Shown here: in pieces, positions 13,566 to 15,830 of the stretch
How the letters are laid out: each line of letters begins with the position of its first letter
How positions within the stretch are numbered: the first letter of the stretch is position 1
Assembly: GCA_023430565.1 (NCBI GenBank)
Contig: JAEZAD010000185.1
Location: 1 to 15,830, forward strand
Source: Verrucomicrobiota bacterium
GTDB taxonomy: Bacteria > Verrucomicrobiota > Verrucomicrobiia > Opitutales > Opitutaceae
Direction: 5' to 3'
Length of the DNA: 15,830 nt
Program-made: the position numbers and the translations under genes
Notes under the pieces: model-generated
The model's database searches: none
What the model was told of the DNA's origin: nothing
Seen by the model: only the letters and a program-made list of their open reading frames with translations

Positions 13566-14429
13566 ATGACACGTCTGCCCATCACCAAAACACCGAAGGT
13601 TTATGTTGGCGGTGCTTTCATTCGTTCGGAGAGCGCGCGCGTGTTTCCGATCCAGGATAACAAGGGAAACTTCTTCGCCAACATCCCCCAGTGCACGCGC
13701 AAGGATCTGCGCAATGCGGTTGAGGCCGCGGCGAAGGCGGGGCCGGGCTGGGCGAAGCGCACGGCCTACAACCGGGGTCAGATTCTGTATCGGCTCGGCG
13801 AGATGCTGGAGGCACGGCGGCAGGAGATGATCGATACGATGGTGCTCTTCGGTTGCGACCCGAAGCGCGCGGCGAAGGGCTTCGAGATTTCGGTCGACCG
13901 GCTGATTTACTACGCGGGTTGGGCGGACAAATACGAGCAGGTGCTGGGCAATGTGAATCCGGTCGCGGCGCCGTATTTCAATTTCACGGTGACCGAACCG
14001 ATGGGTGTCGTCGGCGTGATCGCGCCGGACCGGCCGCCGCTGCTGCCGTTGATCTCGCTGATCGCGCCGGCGATTGTGAGCGGCAATACGGTGGTGTCGA
14101 TCGTGTCGGAGACGATGCCGTATCCGGCGATCCTGCTCGGCGAGATGCTGGCGACGAGCGACCTGCCGGGTGGGGTGGTGAATCTGTTGACGGGATTCCG
14201 GAAGGAACTCGTGCCGACGTTTGCGACGCACACGCATCTGCGCGCGGTCGTGGGCGTCGCGAAGGCGGACGAGCGCAAGGCGCTCGAACTCGGCGCGGCG
14301 GAAAGCGTGAAGCGCACGCGGCTCGTCGATCCCGAGGACACGGACTGGTTCGCGGATTCGGCGCAGAGTCTCCACGCGATTCGCGACACGCTGGAGTTCA
14401 AGACGACGTGGCATCCGGTGGGGGCGTGA
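13566..14429 (+). CDS. Half-length, non-catalytic aldehyde dehydrogenase (ALDH16 second-domain-like)
   Basis: The 287-aa product aligns to the N-terminal and cofactor-binding part of ALDHs (VYVGGAFIRSESARVFPIQD, AVEAAAKAGPGWA, EPMGVVGVIAPD, LPGGVVNLLTG), then stops short. The usual PWNFP is PDRPP, the KPAE motif is IVSE, and the segments bearing the catalytic Glu and Cys are absent. It is therefore not an active dehydrogenase by itself. The pattern fits the second domain of ALDH16 (PI-D-x-x-GN opening, KDLRNAVEAA, and an end like FKTTWHPVGA). With the 501-aa gene the total is 788 aa, close to single-chain ALDH16. It starts 17 bases after the transporter gene and probably pairs with the 501-aa protein. 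It is intact rather than decayed: clean frame and normal composition. Confidence 0.85.
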   Translation: MTRLPITKTPKVYVGGAFIRSESARVFPIQDNKGNFFANIPQCTRKDLRNAVEAAAKAGPGWAKRTAYNRGQILYRLGEMLEARRQEMIDTMVLFGCDPKRAAKGFEISVDRLIYYAGWADKYEQVLGNVNPVAAPYFNFTVTEPMGVVGVIAPDRPPLLPLISLIAPAIVSGNTVVSIVSETMPYPAILLGEMLATSDLPGGVVNLLTGFRKELVPTFATHTHLRAVVGVAKADERKALELGAAESVKRTRLVDPEDTDWFADSAQSLHAIRDTLEFKTTWHPVGA

Positions 14430-14494
14430 CGGCGCGGAATCGGCCGTTGCCGGGCCACTCGCTCACCCTGACAGCCGGAGCGGGCTGCTCGTAG

Positions 14495-15433
14495 CTACTT
14501 AACCTTGCGCAGGAGGCGGGTGATGGCGCGACGCGTCGGCATTGAATGCGACGTGCCCGGCTTCGTGACGGAGAGCGCGGCGGCGGCGTTCGCGAAACGG
14601 GCTGCCGCAGAAACATCGCCGTCGAACTCGATCCAGCCGGCGGCGAACGCGCCGACGAAGGCGTCGCCGGCGCCGGTGGTGTCGATTGCTTTCATGTGAT
14701 GGGCCGGAAGGCGTTCGAAGCGCTGGGCCTGGGAGATGAAGCAGCCGCGGTCGCCGAGCGTCACGATGACCGCGGGAACGTCCAACGAGCGGCAAAGGGC
14801 GTGGAGCGCGGTGTCGTCGAGCGATTTAATCATGCGGTCGTCGGCGGCGGTGCCGCGACGGCGCAGCAGCGCGGCGAACTCGTGTTCGTTCGGGATGAGC
14901 ACGTCAACCGAGCGCAATAGGCGCGGATCGAAATCGTCGCGCATGGGCGCGGGGTTGAGGACCGTGGTGGCGCCGAGGCGGCGGGCGAGGCGAAAGGCGT
15001 GCGCGTTGATCGCGAGAGTGGCCTCGTGCTGCGCCACGACGACGCGGGCGCCGCGTATCCACGATTCGGGCACATCGCGCGGTCGAAGGCGTGCGCTCGC
15101 GCCGAGGGCGACGACGATTTCGTTCTGGCCGGTGCGGTCGACGAGGATGCCGGCGGCGGCGGTGGCGTGGCGCGGTTTCACGACGAGGCGCGAATCGATG
15201 CCTTCGGCGCGGTGGAACGCGCGCGCGGCGCGGCCGAAGGGATCGTCGCCGACGGCGCCGATGAAACGGGTCGGCGCGCCGGCGCGAGCGGCGGCGACGG
15301 CTTGATTGGAGCCCTTGCCGCCGGGGCCCATGATGAAGCGGCCGAGCGTGGTTTCGCCCGGGAGCGGAAACGCGTCGCAGGCGAAGGCGAGATCCTGGAC
15401 GAAGCTGCCGACGACGACGACGCGGGGTTGCAT
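14495..15433 (-). CDS. rbsK: Ribokinase-family (PfkB) sugar kinase, possibly deoxyribokinase
   Basis: It phosphorylates ribose or 2-deoxyribose at C5 using ATP in the cytoplasm. The 312-aa product has PfkB signature 1 (GGKGSNQAVAAARAG, 38-52), signature 2 with the catalytic base (DTTGAGDAF, Asp257), LNPAP (159-163), and a ribokinase-like monovalent-cation end VTKPGTSHSMPTR. In the substrate loop GSFVQD, Val12 stands where E. coli ribokinase has Asn14 (GSINAD), while the Asp is kept at 14. A non-polar residue at this site is known from a Salmonella deoxyribokinase (from memory). The gene converges on the deoC–ALDH cluster, 65 bases away, which supports a deoxyribose role. ATG 15433 is the natural start. 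Confidence 0.88.
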   Translation of the reverse strand: MQPRVVVVGSFVQDLAFACDAFPLPGETTLGRFIMGPGGKGSNQAVAAARAGAPTRFIGAVGDDPFGRAARAFHRAEGIDSRLVVKPRHATAAAGILVDRTGQNEIVVALGASARLRPRDVPESWIRGARVVVAQHEATLAINAHAFRLARRLGATTVLNPAPMRDDFDPRLLRSVDVLIPNEHEFAALLRRRGTAADDRMIKSLDDTALHALCRSLDVPAVIVTLGDRGCFISQAQRFERLPAHHMKAIDTTGAGDAFVGAFAAGWIEFDGDVSAAARFANAAAALSVTKPGTSHSMPTRRAITRLLRKVK

Positions 15434-15504
15434 GTTTCGAGCAGACTAGGGGTGGCGCGGGGCGATTCAAGCGGCGCCGCGTCGCGTCCTGAGCCGTTCA
15501 TCCC

Positions 15505-15520
15505 GGGCGGGAAGCCGCCC
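15505..15520. other. Short perfect hairpin in the rbsK–sensor kinase gap
   Basis: GGGCGG/CCGCCC pair around the loop GAAG. It lies in the 134-base divergent gap 15434-15567, where I see no convincing promoter motif. No T-tract follows, so it is not a clear terminator. Confidence 0.35.
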
Positions 15521-15567
15521 GTCCAAAGTTTGCGCTCCGTGCGCTCGCGCGCCTTTACTGTGAGCAC

Positions 15568-15830
15568 ATGCCTGGGGCTGTCAGCACAAGGATCGTGATC
15601 GAGGACACGGCGCGACGCGCGAGCGCGAAGGAGCGGCTCTATGTGCTATTTCAGACGCTGGGCTGGGGATTCTTTCTGACGGCGCAGCTGGTGGTTTCGG
15701 TTTATTTTGCGTCGCGCGATGGAAAAAGGGACCCCCTGGCGGCGGCTTCGATGGTGGTCATGATCATGGCGCTTGGTTTGTTGCTGACCCACTTCTTCCG
15801 CCCGTTCATGGCGCGTTGGAGCTGGAAGGA
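15568..15830 (+). CDS. N-terminus of a LytS/AlgZ-type membrane sensor histidine kinase (partial)
   Basis: The frame from ATG 15568 is open to the end of the window (87 complete codons). After a charged N-terminus it gives ERLYVLFQTLGWGFFLTAQLVVS, an arginine/aspartate loop (ASRDGKRDP), a second hydrophobic segment (AAASMVVMIMALGLLLTHFF) and RPFMARWSWK. The QTLGWG start and the LTHFFRPFMARWSW turn are characteristic of the membrane part of the LytS/YehU/AlgZ (His_kinase PF06580) class, which signals to LytTR regulators. The catalytic part is outside the window. An in-frame GTG at 15595 is an alternative start but would cut away only unconserved residues. Divergent from rbsK. Confidence 0.65.
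   Translation, partial: MPGAVSTRIVIEDTARRASAKERLYVLFQTLGWGFFLTAQLVVSVYFASRDGKRDPLAAASMVVMIMALGLLLTHFFRPFMARWSWK

Noticed and set aside
9578..14429. Microcompartment-type deoxyribose/fucose aldehyde locus as in Planctomycetes–Verrucomicrobia
   Set aside because: No shell protein genes or encapsulation-peptide-like tails are visible; only the enzymes are shared.
13566..14429. Half-length ALDH as a pseudogene or frameshifted full-length ALDH
   Set aside because: After the stop at 14429 there are only 65 bases before the convergent kinase gene and no ALDH remnant. The protein also has a distinct, conserved-looking end rather than a truncation.

Overview
The window is a GC-rich, gene-dense bacterial chromosome segment. 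I see no rRNA or tRNA gene, CRISPR array or transposase. Gene content and intergenic repeats suggest Verrucomicrobiota, probably Opitutales/Opitutaceae. The pointers are a deoC–ALDH16-type cluster, an animal-like POT transporter, a LytS-type sensor kinase, and several dispersed short repeats of kinds I associate with that phylum. This placement is inference; no marker RNA is present.

Layout. The left edge holds the last codons of what looks like an RND efflux permease (+). It converges on a class I DAHP synthase (-), the first step of the shikimate pathway. A 377-base intergenic region follows, with a dispersed repeat, a strong terminator hairpin and a structured stretch that may be an RNA. 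Next is a + strand run: YgfZ-like folate-binding protein, a 74-aa unknown protein, an HU-type DNA-binding protein and a galactokinase-family kinase. A - strand run covers 7932 down to 4188: YggS (PLP homeostasis), a SirB1/transglutaminase-like protein, shikimate dehydrogenase and a type IV prepilin peptidase. A divergent LysR regulator and a secreted TlpA-like thioredoxin (+) come next.

The most coherent unit is 9578–15433: deoC, a full-length aldehyde dehydrogenase, a POT transporter, a half-length catalytically empty aldehyde dehydrogenase, and a convergent ribokinase-family kinase. The two dehydrogenase ORFs look like the two domains of ALDH16, encoded separately with a transporter gene between them. 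The kinase has a hydrophobic residue where ribokinases have the ribose-binding Asn, so it could be a deoxyribokinase. Together these would take deoxyribose to deoxyribose-5-phosphate, then to glyceraldehyde-3-phosphate plus acetaldehyde, then to acetate. The right edge has the start of a LytS/AlgZ-type membrane sensor kinase (+).

At least four kinds of short repeat sit in the intergenic gaps. Two of them extend neighbouring ORFs artificially, so I moved the starts of the DAHP synthase and the prepilin peptidase downstream. No clear sigma-70 promoters were visible, and Shine-Dalgarno sequences are mostly weak. Function calls come from motifs read by eye; no database search was run.
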